Below are positions 7,976 to 16,438 of a DNA stretch of 64,000 nucleotides, piece after piece. Within the stretch, counting starts at the first letter, position 1. Each line of letters begins with the position of its first letter. Source of the DNA: Phenylobacterium soli (GTDB taxonomy: Bacteria > Pseudomonadota > Alphaproteobacteria > Caulobacterales > Caulobacteraceae); assembly GCF_003254475.1 (NCBI RefSeq), contig NZ_QFYQ01000001.1, positions 2,232,001-2,296,000 of the forward strand. The letters run 5' to 3'. The position numbers and the translations under genes are program-made. The notes below the pieces were generated by a model. The model had not been told where the DNA came from. It saw only the letters and a program-made list of their open reading frames with translations, and did no database searches.

Positions 7976-9121
7976 ATGGCCACGACGCGTTCGGCCTTGA
8001 CGGAAGGCGACATTCGCCAGCTGCTCAAGGGCGCGACCGCCGACGAGCGCGCCGCCGCCGCCCAGAAACTCTGCCTGACGATCGAACGCACGCCGCTCAC
8101 CGACGAGGAGCAGGCGCTGGCCGCCGAGATCGTGCGGATCATGGCCGCCGACGCCGCCGAGCTGGTGCGCCGGGCGCTGGCCCAGACCCTGCGCGCCTCG
8201 CCCCTGCTGCCACGCGACGTGGCGCTGAAGCTGGCCAGGGACGTGGAGAGCGTCTGCCTGCCGGTGCTGGCCCATTCGCCGGCCTTCACGGACGAGGACC
8301 TCGCCGACATCGTGCGGCTGGGCGGGCCGGTCCGGCAGCTGGCGATCGCCCGCCGGCCGCTGCTGTCGCGCACCGTCACCGACGCCCTGGCGCGGCACGG
8401 GACCGAGAAGCCGGTGGCCGCGGCCTGCGCCAACGACAAGGCCGACTTCAGCGAGGCGGCCCTGCAGCGGATCATCGAACGCTTCGAGGAGTCCGAGCGG
8501 GTGCTGCAGGCCATGGCCTATCGCCAGGTGCTGCCGATTGCGGTGACCGAGCGGCTGGTGTCGCTGGTCAGCGAAGAGGTGCGCGAACTGCTGATCGCGC
8601 GCCACCAGATCTCGCCCGAGGCGGCCATGGCGCTGGCCTTCGGCGCGGCCGAGCGGGCCACGGTGGACCTCGTGGAGCAGGCCGGGCGCACGGCCGACGT
8701 GAAGGGCTTCGTGGCCCACCTGAACACCAGCCGCAAGCTCACCGCCTCCCTGCTCCTGCGGGCGCTGGCGCACGGCCACATGACCTTCTTCGAGTGGGGC
8801 GTGGCGGAGCTGGCCGGGGTGCCGCACCATCGCACCTGGCTGATGATCCACGACGCCGGGCCGCTGGGCCTGAAGGCGATCTATGAGCGGGCGGGGCTGC
8901 CGGCGCGGCTGTTCCAGGCGTTCCGGGCGGGCGTCGACACCTACCATTCGATGGAGTTCGACGGCGGCGCGCGCGACCGCGAGCGCTTCCAGCAGAAGAT
9001 GCTGCAGCGGTTCCTGACCTCCGCCCAGCCGGCGGCGCGGGACGACGTGGACTACCTCTTGGAGCGGATGGACGAGGTGACCCGTTCGCTGCGCGAGGAC
9101 ACCCTGGCCGAGAGCGCCTAA
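7976..9121 (+). CDS. DUF2336 domain-containing protein (first paralog)
   Basis: 381 residues from ATG 7976. An in-frame GTG at 7937 would add 13 residues but lies inside the GANTC cluster. The protein is largely alpha-helical with repeated Leu/Ala helix pairs, for example AAELVRRALAQTLRASPLLPRDVALKLARDVESVCLPVL and YLLERMDEVTRSLREDTLAESA. This resembles the DUF2336 family, which is found mainly in alphaproteobacteria and has no established function. A HEAT-like scaffold is inferred. It is divergent from the hybrid pseudokinase and followed by a NUDIX hydrolase. A second DUF2336 protein lies at 11422-12552. Confidence 0.65.
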   Translation: MATTRSALTEGDIRQLLKGATADERAAAAQKLCLTIERTPLTDEEQALAAEIVRIMAADAAELVRRALAQTLRASPLLPRDVALKLARDVESVCLPVLAHSPAFTDEDLADIVRLGGPVRQLAIARRPLLSRTVTDALARHGTEKPVAAACANDKADFSEAALQRIIERFEESERVLQAMAYRQVLPIAVTERLVSLVSEEVRELLIARHQISPEAAMALAFGAAERATVDLVEQAGRTADVKGFVAHLNTSRKLTASLLLRALAHGHMTFFEWGVAELAGVPHHRTWLMIHDAGPLGLKAIYERAGLPARLFQAFRAGVDTYHSMEFDGGARDRERFQQKMLQRFLTSAQPAARDDVDYLLERMDEVTRSLREDTLAESA

Positions 9122-9169
9122 GCGTCGCAGGCGAGGTTTACGCTGCGGGCGCCTTGCTTAGGCGGGGCG

Positions 9170-9973
9170 ATGAGTCCCAAGCTCGCGGTCATGAGTGAAA
9201 AGCCGCCCGCCGAGATCAAGCCCGCCGCGACCATCCTCCTGCTGCGCGATGCGCCCAGCTTCGAGGTGCTGATGGTCAAGCGCCACCACCAGATCGACTT
9301 CGCCTCCGGGGCGCTGGTGTTCCCGGGCGGCAAGAGCCACGCCGGCGACCACGACCCGAGCTGGGCCGAGCACGTGCTCGGCTGGGAGGCGTTCGACGCC
9401 GAACAGCGCGGCCTGCGCATCGCGGCGATCCGCGAGGTGTTCGAGGAGGCCGGAATCCTGCTCGCCAAGCGCCGCTCGGGCGAGGCGATCGGCGGCGAGG
9501 CCTGTCCGATGGACGTGCGCCAGGCGGTGGACGCCGGCACGACCTCGTTCCTGGAGGTGGTGCGCGACCTCGACGCCCAGCTCGACCTCTCGGCCCTGAC
9601 GGTGTTCGCGCGGTGGATCACGCCGGTGGTGGTGCCGAAGCGGTTCGACACCTGGTTCTATGTGGTGCGGGCGCCGGACGACCAGCTCGCCGCCTGCGAC
9701 GGTCGCGAGACGGTGGACGCGGAGTGGATCGCGCCGGGCGAGGCGCTGCGGCTGGCGGCGGCCGGCGAGCGCAAGGTGATCTTCCCGACGCGGATGAACC
9801 TGCAACTGCTGGCCGAGGCGTCCCACGCGGGCGATGCGGTGGCGCGCGCCGAGGCGCGCACCCTGGTCACGGTGGAGCCGCAGGTGCAGCGCCGGCCCGA
9901 GGGGCCGGTGCTCGTGCTGCCGCCCGACGCCGGCTACGGCGCGGTCGAGGAGCGGCTGGAATCGGCGATGTAG
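9170..9973 (+). CDS. NUDIX hydrolase (NUDT19-like, insertion in the Nudix box)
   Basis: 267 residues. The Nudix box is split: FPGGKSHAG (residues 51-59) and REVFEEAGIL (88-97), separated by about 20 extra residues compared with the canonical GX5EX7REUXEEXGU. That arrangement is typical of the NUDT19/RP2p-like branch, whose characterised members hydrolyse CoA or acyl-CoA diphosphate bonds. The metal-binding REVFEE is intact. ATG 9191 is an alternative start. It follows the DUF2336 gene by 48 bp and converges on the HPt gene, with a strong hairpin between them. The substrate is inferred from family only. Confidence 0.85.
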   Translation: MSPKLAVMSEKPPAEIKPAATILLLRDAPSFEVLMVKRHHQIDFASGALVFPGGKSHAGDHDPSWAEHVLGWEAFDAEQRGLRIAAIREVFEEAGILLAKRRSGEAIGGEACPMDVRQAVDAGTTSFLEVVRDLDAQLDLSALTVFARWITPVVVPKRFDTWFYVVRAPDDQLAACDGRETVDAEWIAPGEALRLAAAGERKVIFPTRMNLQLLAEASHAGDAVARAEARTLVTVEPQVQRRPEGPVLVLPPDAGYGAVEERLESAM

Positions 9974-9974
9974 C

Positions 9975-10005
9975 GGACATGGGCTGCGATCAGCAGCCCA
10001 TGTCC
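9975..10005. terminator. 13-bp perfect hairpin between convergent NUDIX and HPt genes
   Basis: GGACATGGGCTGC (9975-9987) pairs perfectly with GCAGCCCATGTCC (9993-10005) around the 5-nt loop GATCA. The hairpin covers the last codons and stop of the HPt gene (stop 9992-9990) and begins 2 bp after the NUDIX stop. No T-tract follows on either strand, so it would be an unusual bidirectional or RNA-stabilising element. Confidence 0.55.
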
Positions 10006-10475
10006 TTCACGCTGCGCTCGAGGGCGGTCACGAGGGCGCTGCCGACCGGATGCTCGTCGGTCTTCATGCCTTCGCGCACGGCGGCCTTGATGGCGTCGAT
10101 GTGGGCGTCGACCAGGGCCATTGGCGCGGTCGGGCGCTTGTCCTTCTCGTCGATCAGGCGGCAGAGCGAGCCGGCGATGCGGGTGATGAGCTGGTAGCCG
10201 TACGTGGTGCCGAGGCCCTTGAGGTCGTGGGCGCGGAGATAGAGGTTCTCCATGCTCTCCGCCGTCTGGCCATTGGACTTCACCGCCTGGCGCGCGGCGT
10301 CGAGCTTGCTGATCTCGTCCTGCAGCCACTGGTCGAAGTTGCCCGAGAGGCTCTTGAGCGCGGCTTCCGCCTTGGCGATGGCGGCGGCGTCGATGGCGCC
10401 GAGCCGGCTGGCGCCCACTTTCAGGCGCAGGTTGGTCGGCGCCGGAATCACCTGACTTGGATTTTGTTGGCTCAT
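9990..10475 (-). CDS. Stand-alone histidine phosphotransfer (HPt) protein
   Basis: 161 residues. After an N-terminal ~28-residue tail, helices lead to LYLRAHDLKGLGTTYGY, where His83 in the H-D-L-K-G motif is the phospho-accepting residue of HPt domains. No kinase or receiver domain is fused, so it is a free phosphorelay intermediate comparable in design to Caulobacter ShpA; orthology is not claimed. It is on the same strand and just downstream of nadK. The 3' end is embedded in a 13-bp hairpin. Its partner kinases are not evident: the hybrid kinase 2 kb away has lost its own phosphorylation sites. Confidence 0.8.
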   Translation of the reverse strand: MSQQNPSQVIPAPTNLRLKVGASRLGAIDAAAIAKAEAALKSLSGNFDQWLQDEISKLDAARQAVKSNGQTAESMENLYLRAHDLKGLGTTYGYQLITRIAGSLCRLIDEKDKRPTAPMALVDAHIDAIKAAVREGMKTDEHPVGSALVTALERSVKDMGC

Positions 10476-10522
10476 TAGAAGCCCCTTTGGTGATCGTTCT
10501 GATCAGGGGCGCAGTGGTAAAT

Positions 10523-10559
10523 CCAACCCGTTAATAAGCGGTTGGCCCCGATCGGGGCC
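10523..10559 (-). terminator. Palindromic region downstream of nadK
   Basis: A perfect 16-bp palindrome GGCCCCGATCGGGGCC (10544-10559) begins 5 bp after the nadK stop. Next to it CCAACC/GGTTGG (10523-10528 / 10540-10545) flanks an A/T-rich loop. On the minus strand this is where nadK transcription would end, though there is no clear T-run. It also lies upstream of the HPt start. Confidence 0.35.
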
Positions 10560-10564
10560 GGCCG

Positions 10565-11347
10565 TCAGGCCGAGAACTGCTCGGCGAGCACCCGCTCCTC
10601 GAGGCTGCGGCCGGCGTCGAAGAGCATGGTGAGGGCGATCGCGCGGTCCTCGGCGATGTCGACCTTCAGCACGTCGCGGACCTCGAAGTTGTCGGCCACG
10701 GCGCTGACCGGACGCTTGTCGGCCTCGAGGATCTCGAAGCGCACCTTGGCAGTGTGCGGCAGGAGGGCGCCGCGCCAGCGGCGGGGCCGGAAGGCGCTGA
10801 TCGGGGTGAGCGCCAGGACCCGCGCGTCGAGCGGGATGATCGGGCCGTGGGCCGAGAGGTTGTAGGCCGTCGAGCCAGCCGGCGTGGCCACCAGGGCGCC
10901 GTCACAGACGAGCTCGGCCAGCCGGACCTTGCCGTCGATGGAGATGCGCAGCTTGGCGGTCTGGCGGGTCTGGCGCAGCAGCGAGACCTCGTTGATGGCC
11001 AGCGCCTCGTGGGCCTCGCCCGAGAGCCCCTCAGCCTTCATGCGCAGGGGGTGGATGACGGCGCGCTCGGCGGCGTTGATGCGCTCCAGCAGGTCGTCCT
11101 CGGAGTATTCGTTCATCAGGAAGCCGACCGAGCCGCGGTTCATGCCGTAGATCGGCGGGCCGTCGGGGATGCGCTTGTGCAGGCTCTCCAGCATGAAGCC
11201 GTCGCCGCCGAGGGCGACGATCACCTGGGCCTTCTCCTCGGCGACGGCGCCGTAGCGGCGGGACAGACGATCGCACGCCTCCTGCGCCTCGGGCCGGTCG
11301 CTGGCGACAAAGGCGAGGCGGGTCATGACGGGCTCGGCCTTGAACAT
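10565..11347 (-). CDS. nadK: NAD kinase
   Basis: 260 residues; ATG 11326 is an alternative start. The ATP/NAD kinase signatures are [12 protein letters not shown] (GGDG at residues 47-50), [15 protein letters not shown] [20 protein letters not shown], and [19 protein letters not shown]. The enzyme phosphorylates NAD to NADP and sets the NADPH pool. The length matches the short alphaproteobacterial form. It sits between a DUF2336 gene and the HPt gene, all on the minus strand. Confidence 0.93.
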   Translation of the reverse strand: MFKAEPVMTRLAFVASDRPEAQEACDRLSRRYGAVAEEKAQVIVALGGDGFMLESLHKRIPDGPPIYGMNRGSVGFLMNEYSEDDLLERINAAERAVIHPLRMKAEGLSGEAHEALAINEVSLLRQTRQTAKLRISIDGKVRLAELVCDGALVATPAGSTAYNLSAHGPIIPLDARVLALTPISAFRPRRWRGALLPHTAKVRFEILEADKRPVSAVADNFEVRDVLKVDIAEDRAIALTMLFDAGRSLEERVLAEQFSA

Positions 11348-11421
11348 CGGTTCCGAAAAGCAGGCGCCGCGGCGGGCTTGTCAAACCGCCAGGAACGGCG
11401 GCGAGGGGCGATCGATCCGCG

Positions 11422-12552
11422 TCAGATCGAGAGGGCGGCCTGGCGGAAGGCCGCGCCCGCCACCTGCGGGGTGACGGGTCCGAAGGCGCCGACCGCGCGG
11501 CGGGCGCTCTCGGCGCCGCCGGCCGGGCGGCCGCCGTTCAGCTCGCGAACCATGTTGAGGATGGTCGGGAAGACGCTGCGGTCGATGCCGACCGCGGCGC
11601 AGGCCAGGGCCAGCAGCTCCGGCCGGTCGGAATCGATGGCCCGCTTGATGTGGTCCGCCTCGAAGCGGCCGAGCATGGCGAGGGTGGTGCAGAACAGCGA
11701 CAGCCGGCCCTCGCGCAGGGCGCGGATCAGATAGCCGGGGCGAAGCTGGCCGGCGGAATGCAGCTTGTCGATCAGCCGCCGCTCCATGGCCTCGCGCTCG
11801 TCCTCGCGAGCGACGACCACCAGGCCCTTGCCGTCCGGACCGGCGGCATGGGCCTCGGCGACGGCGGCGGCGAGGGCTTCCCTGATCACCTCCGGGGCGA
11901 GGCGGAAGCGGTCGGCGAGGGCGTCGCGCAGCGCCTGGCCGACCCAGACGTAGAGCTGGAGGGCCAGTTCGCTGGTCAGCTTGGGATGGCGCGAGAGCGG
12001 CGCGCGCAGGGCGGCCACCTGACGGGCCTTGTCCACCAGGCGCTTCAAGTCGGATTCGGAAAGCTCTGCGGTCGGGTTGCCGGCGAGGGCGGCCAGCACC
12101 GCCGGCTCGGCCTGCTTGAGGATGGCGGCGACCACCGGGGCGGCGAGCTGCGGCCGGCGGGCGACCTCGATCTGGTGTTCGATGGTGGCCTCGGCCAGCA
12201 GCCGGATGAGGTCGTGGTCCTTGAGCAGCGGGCTGCCGGCGATGATCGGGCGGGCGATCTCGATCTCGTCGAGGGCCAGGACGTTGATGAGGGCCGGCGG
12301 CGCCCAGTCGGCGTGGGCGAGCTTGGCGGCGAGGCGCTTGCGGATCTCGCGCTCGGCCTCGACGACGAGGGACAGGAAGATGGAGTTCAGGAGGGCCTGG
12401 ATCTCGGGCTGCGCCATGGCCTCGCCCGAGCCGCCGGCCTCGCACAGGTCGACGATGCCGAGCAGCAGGCGCTCACGATCGGCCGGCGCCCGGCTCTTGG
12501 CCAGGTCCAGTAGAGCATCGCTGTTGGTGGCCAGCCCCACGCCATCCCTCAC
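11422..12552 (-). CDS. DUF2336 domain-containing protein (second paralog)
   Basis: 376 residues from a GTG at 12552. All-helical, with repeated segments such as IEHQIEVARRPQLAAPVVAAILKQAEPAVLAALAGNPTAELSESDL that resemble the first DUF2336 protein (LAIARRPLLSRTVTDALARHG there). The central block SRHPKLTSELALQLYVWVGQALRDALADRF is typical of the family. No signal peptide or membrane helix is seen. A GANTC site (12572-12576) lies 20 bp upstream of the start. The protein is divergent from glpK. Function unknown; a scaffold-like role is only an inference. Confidence 0.65.
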   Translation of the reverse strand: MRDGVGLATNSDALLDLAKSRAPADRERLLLGIVDLCEAGGSGEAMAQPEIQALLNSIFLSLVVEAEREIRKRLAAKLAHADWAPPALINVLALDEIEIARPIIAGSPLLKDHDLIRLLAEATIEHQIEVARRPQLAAPVVAAILKQAEPAVLAALAGNPTAELSESDLKRLVDKARQVAALRAPLSRHPKLTSELALQLYVWVGQALRDALADRFRLAPEVIREALAAAVAEAHAAGPDGKGLVVVAREDEREAMERRLIDKLHSAGQLRPGYLIRALREGRLSLFCTTLAMLGRFEADHIKRAIDSDRPELLALACAAVGIDRSVFPTILNMVRELNGGRPAGGAESARRAVGAFGPVTPQVAGAAFRQAALSI

Positions 12553-12676
12553 AAACGCAACACGCGCTCGCGACTCTGCTCAGCGGCTATGAAAACATGC
12601 TTAAACAGGCTGGGCCGTGCGCCGGAGCGGCGCGACAGGCGTTGAAACGACGATCCTGAAGAGGGGGAGGGACCGT

Positions 12677-14170
12677 ATGGCCGAACCGCTGCTGCTCGCG
12701 CTCGACCAGGGCACGACGAGCACCCGGGCGATCTTGTTCGACGCCAAGGGACGTGCGCTGGCCGAGGCCGGCCGGCCGCTGCAGCAGTTCTATCCGCAGG
12801 ACGGCTGGGTCGAGCACGACGCCAACGAGATCTACGAGGCCTCCGTCGCGGTGCTGCGCGAGGCGGTGCAGAAGGCGGCGCGGCGCATGGAGGAGGTGGC
12901 CGCCATCGGCGTCACCAACCAGCGCGAGACGGTGGTGCTGTGGGACAGGGCGACGGGAGAGCCGGTCCACAAGGCGATCGTCTGGCAGGACCGGCGGACC
13001 GCGGGCGTCTGCGACCGGCTCCGCGCGCGGGGCATGGAAGGGCGGGTGACGGAGGTCACGGGCCTGCTGCTCGATCCCTACTTCTCGGGCACCAAGCTGG
13101 CCTGGCTGATGGACAACGTGCCCGGCGCCCGCGAGCGCGCGAAGGCCGGCGAGCTCCTGGCCGGCACCATCGACGCCTGGGTGATCTGGAAGCTGACCGG
13201 CGGGCGGGTGCACGCCACCGACGCCACCAACGCCTCGCGCACCCTGCTGTTCGACATCCGCAAGCAGGCCTGGTCGGAGGAGATGCTGGAGCTGTTCGAG
13301 GTTCCGGCCGGCGTGCTGCCGCAGGTGCGCGACTGCGCCGCGGACTTCGGCGAGACCGAGCCGGCGATCCTCGGACGGGCCGTGCCGATCCGCGGCGTGG
13401 CCGGCGACCAGCAGGCGGCGCTGATGGGCCAGGGCTGCATCCGGCCGGGCGAGATGAAGGCCACCTACGGCACCGGCTGCTTCATGCTGATCAACACCGG
13501 CGAGACCGCCGCGCCGTCGCGCTCCCGGCTCTTGACGACGGTGGCGGCGCGGGTGGCGGGCCGGACGACCTACGCCCTCGAAGGGGCGATCTTCATCGCC
13601 GGGGCGGCGATCCAGTGGCTGGGCGAGGGGCTCGGCGTCGGCGGCGGGCCGCAGGCGGCCGAGCGGCTGGCGGCCTCGGCCAGGCCCGACCACGGTGTGG
13701 TGCTGGTCCCGGCGTTCACCGGCCTCGGCGCGCCCTGGTGGGACGCCGGCGCGCGCGGCGCGATCTTTGGCCTGACGCGCGATGCGGGCCTGGCGGAGAT
13801 CAGCCAGGCGGCGTTCGACGCCTGCGCCCTGCAGACCCGGGACCTGATCGAGGCCATGCGGGCCGACGCGCCGGAGGCGTTCCACGGCGCGGTCGAGCTG
13901 CGCATCGACGGCGGCATGAGCCGCTCGGCCTGGTTCTCGCAGCGCCTGGCGGACCTGACGGGCATTGGCGTCTGCCGGGCGACCTACCAGGAGACCACGG
14001 CCCTGGGCGCGGCGCTGTTCGCCGGACTCGGCGCCGGCGTCTATTCCACCCTGGAGGAGGCCGCCGCGGCGCGGCCGACCACGGAGGGCTATGCGCCGGA
14101 GATCGGCGCCGGGCGGCGGGAGGCGGCCTACGCCCGCTGGCTCGATGCGGTGGCCCGCGTCCGCACGTGA
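12677..14170 (+). CDS. glpK: Glycerol kinase
   Basis: 497 residues, the standard FGGY kinase length. Recognisable blocks are LALDQGTTSTRAILFD at the N-terminus, VTNQRETVVLWDRATG, LDPYFSGTKLAWL, GVAGDQQAALMGQGC, KATYGTGCFMLINTG and DGGMSRSAWFSQRLADLTG. It converts glycerol to glycerol-3-phosphate in the cytoplasm with ATP. A GAGGGGGAGGGA ribosome site lies just upstream of ATG 12677. No glpF, glpD or glpR gene is adjacent. A class II aldolase-like gene follows after 65 bp. Confidence 0.95.
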   Translation: MAEPLLLALDQGTTSTRAILFDAKGRALAEAGRPLQQFYPQDGWVEHDANEIYEASVAVLREAVQKAARRMEEVAAIGVTNQRETVVLWDRATGEPVHKAIVWQDRRTAGVCDRLRARGMEGRVTEVTGLLLDPYFSGTKLAWLMDNVPGARERAKAGELLAGTIDAWVIWKLTGGRVHATDATNASRTLLFDIRKQAWSEEMLELFEVPAGVLPQVRDCAADFGETEPAILGRAVPIRGVAGDQQAALMGQGCIRPGEMKATYGTGCFMLINTGETAAPSRSRLLTTVAARVAGRTTYALEGAIFIAGAAIQWLGEGLGVGGGPQAAERLAASARPDHGVVLVPAFTGLGAPWWDAGARGAIFGLTRDAGLAEISQAAFDACALQTRDLIEAMRADAPEAFHGAVELRIDGGMSRSAWFSQRLADLTGIGVCRATYQETTALGAALFAGLGAGVYSTLEEAAAARPTTEGYAPEIGAGRREAAYARWLDAVARVRT

Positions 14171-14235
14171 GCTTGACGCCGCCCGCCTCGGGGAGGAGTC
14201 TGAACGCCGATAACCAGAAACGAGGGAGACGGCCC

Positions 14236-15006
14236 ATGGCGGACGGATCGATGGCGGGCGTGGTCTCGCTGAAGGGGAAGGTGAGCGCCGAGGAGTGGCA
14301 GGCGCGCGTGGACCTGGCGGCGCTGTACCGCCTGGTGGCGCTGAACGGCTGGGACGACCTGATCTACACCCACATCTCGGCCCGGATCCCGGGACCCGAG
14401 CACCACTTCCTGATCAACCCGTACGGCATGCTGTTCGACGAGATCACCGCCTCGTCGCTGGTGAAGATCGACCTCGACGGCAAGATTCTCCAGGACACGC
14501 CCTATTTCATCAATCCGGCGGGCTTCACGATCCACTCGGCCATCCACGCCGCGCGCGAGGACGCCAAGTTCGTGATGCACCTGCACTCGGACCAGGGCGT
14601 CGCGGTGGCCGCGCAGAAGGAAGGCCTGCTGCCGATCTCGCAGCACGCGCTGATCGTCCTGCCGCGGCTGGCCTACCACGATTACGAGGGCATCGCCCTG
14701 AACCTCGACGAGCGCGAGCGGCTGGTGAACGACATCGGCGACAAGTCGCTGATGCTGCTGCGCAACCACGGCACCCTGTCGGTCGGCGAGACGGCGGGCG
14801 ACTGTTGGGTCGGGATGTTCTTCCTCGAGCGGGCCTGCAAGCAGCAGGTCATGGCCCTGTCGGCGGGCCGCGAGAACGTGCTGATGGCGCCGGAGGCCTC
14901 GGTCGCCGAGGTGAAGGGCCAGACCTCGCGCGGCATCGGCGGCGGGCTCGCCTGGCCGGGCTGCCTGAGGCGACTCGACCGCGAACTGCCGGGCTATGAC
15001 GCGTAA
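14236..15006 (+). CDS. Class II aldolase/adducin family protein
   Basis: 256 residues. The zinc-binding histidines of the family are visible in FVMHLHSDQG and LLRNHGTLSVG, and THISARIPGPEHHFLINPYG is the conserved N-terminal phosphate-binding block. Characterised relatives include fuculose and rhamnulose phosphate aldolases and non-catalytic adducin. This length and the LLPISQHALI segment match the broad proteobacterial class II aldolase/adducin group of unknown substrate. It is probably co-transcribed with glpK and is followed by a strong terminator. Confidence 0.85.
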   Translation: MADGSMAGVVSLKGKVSAEEWQARVDLAALYRLVALNGWDDLIYTHISARIPGPEHHFLINPYGMLFDEITASSLVKIDLDGKILQDTPYFINPAGFTIHSAIHAAREDAKFVMHLHSDQGVAVAAQKEGLLPISQHALIVLPRLAYHDYEGIALNLDERERLVNDIGDKSLMLLRNHGTLSVGETAGDCWVGMFFLERACKQQVMALSAGRENVLMAPEASVAEVKGQTSRGIGGGLAWPGCLRRLDRELPGYDA

Positions 15007-15038
15007 CGTCAGTCTCCGATTCACCGGCTGAGTTTTTG

Positions 15039-15075
15039 GGCGGGCGCCTCCTTCAGGGGCGCCCGCCGTGTTTTT
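15039..15075 (+). terminator. Rho-independent terminator after the aldolase gene
   Basis: GGCGGGCGCC (15039-15048) pairs with GGCGCCCGCC (15058-15067), 10 bp with a 9-nt loop, followed by GTGTTTTT. It closes the glpK-aldolase transcript. Confidence 0.8.
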
Positions 15076-15160
15076 CGGGCGCTATTTCAGGCGTGAAACC
15101 TAGAGTCATCCCGCTGTCACTGGACTGGGTATATGCGACCCCATAAGAGCGCCCCTGAAT

Positions 15161-15183
15161 TAGGTTCACCTAGGGTCCGGACC
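15161..15183. promoter_or_regulatory. Adjacent inverted repeats upstream of the efflux pair
   Basis: TAGGT-TC-ACCTA (15161-15172) is followed at once by the palindrome GGTCCGGACC (15174-15183), which abuts the earliest start codon of the adaptor gene. The position is right for a local repressor such as a TetR or MarR protein, but none is encoded nearby. Weak evidence. Confidence 0.25.
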
Positions 15184-15184
15184 A

Positions 15185-16438
15185 TTGCGGACCGCGGAGC
15201 ATACTGGTTTGTTTAGACGCCACTTTTTCCTGGTCTCAGCCCTCGTCCTGCTGGTCGTGATGGCCGTCGCGGGCGGCCTGAAGCTCATGACCTCGAAGAG
15301 CGGCGGCGCGGGCCAGGGGGCGCAGCAGGCGTCGGCCGGCGGCGGGCCGGGCGGATCCGGCGCGGGCCGGGCCGGCGGTCGGGGCGGCCAGTTCGGCGGC
15401 CCGACCATGGTCTCGGCGGCGACGGTCCAGCCGCGGACCTTCAGCGACGCGCTCGAGGTGCTCGGCGTGGCCAAGGGCCGGCGCTCGGTGACCCTGACGG
15501 CGGCCACCACCCAGCTCGTCCAGTCGGTGCGCTTCGCCGACGGCCAGCAGGTGCGCCAGGGGGCGGTGCTGGTGGAGCTGAAGACCACCGAGCAGGACGC
15601 CGGCCTCGCCCAGAGCCAGGCCAAGCTGGTCCAGGCCAAGCGCGAATACGACCGCTGGACGACCCTGGCGCAGAAGGGCTTCGCCTCCAAGGCGGCGGTG
15701 GACCAGTACCAGGCGGCCTACCTGTCGGCGAAGGCCGACGTCGACGCCGCCCGCGCCCGCCAGGCCGACCGCATGATCCGCGCGCCGTTCGCCGGCGTCG
15801 TCGGTCTTTCGGACATCGCCCCGGGGGCCCTGGTGAACCCCGGCGCGCCGATCGTGACCCTCGACGACCTCAGCGCCGTGCGCGTCGACTTCCAGGTGCC
15901 CGAGCAGTACCTGACCCAGATCCACGAGGGCCAGGCCATCGAGGCGGGCGTCGACGCCTATCCGGGCGAGAAGATCCACGGCCGCATCCAGCGCATCGAC
16001 ACCCGCGTCGACGAGCGCACGCGCTCGATCACCGCCCGGGCCGAGTTCCCCAATCCCGACCACCGGCTGAAGCCCGGCATGCTGATCCGCGTGTCGATCT
16101 CGCGCGGGGCGCGCCAGGCGCTGGCGGCGCCGGAGTCGGCGGTGTCGGTGCAGGGTGACGCCTCCTTCGTCTATGTCATCCGCCAGATGGGCCAGCGCAC
16201 GGTGGCCGAGCAGCGGCCGGTGGTGACGGGCCTGCGCCAGGACGACTTCGTCGAGATCCGCGACGGCGTGCAGGCCGGCGAGAAGATCGTCGGAGACGGC
16301 CTCAACAAGGTGCAGCCGGGCCAGGCGGTGCGCGTGGCCGGTCCGCGGCCGGCCGGCATGGCCGGGCCGATGGCCCCGGCCGGCGCGGCCAAGACCTCCT
16401 GGAAGGGGCGCCCGGCGGCGGCGCAGCCCGCGGCATGA
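15185..16438 (+). CDS. RND efflux periplasmic adaptor (HlyD/MFP family)
   Basis: 417 residues from a TTG at 15185. The true start is uncertain because no ATG precedes the membrane anchor at about residues 15-32. A Gly/Ala-rich linker leads to a barrel-sandwich hybrid with VKFADGQQVRQGAVLVEL-like lipoyl half-motifs, a coiled-coil hairpin (AGLAQSQAKLVQAKREYDR to VDAARARQADR), then MIRAPFAGVVGLSDIAPGALVNPGAPIVTL and beta-barrel segments. It links an inner-membrane RND pump to an outer-membrane channel. Its stop overlaps the pump start by 4 bp (ATGA), so translation is coupled. Confidence 0.88.
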   Translation: MRTAEHTGLFRRHFFLVSALVLLVVMAVAGGLKLMTSKSGGAGQGAQQASAGGGPGGSGAGRAGGRGGQFGGPTMVSAATVQPRTFSDALEVLGVAKGRRSVTLTAATTQLVQSVRFADGQQVRQGAVLVELKTTEQDAGLAQSQAKLVQAKREYDRWTTLAQKGFASKAAVDQYQAAYLSAKADVDAARARQADRMIRAPFAGVVGLSDIAPGALVNPGAPIVTLDDLSAVRVDFQVPEQYLTQIHEGQAIEAGVDAYPGEKIHGRIQRIDTRVDERTRSITARAEFPNPDHRLKPGMLIRVSISRGARQALAAPESAVSVQGDASFVYVIRQMGQRTVAEQRPVVTGLRQDDFVEIRDGVQAGEKIVGDGLNKVQPGQAVRVAGPRPAGMAGPMAPAGAAKTSWKGRPAAAQPAA

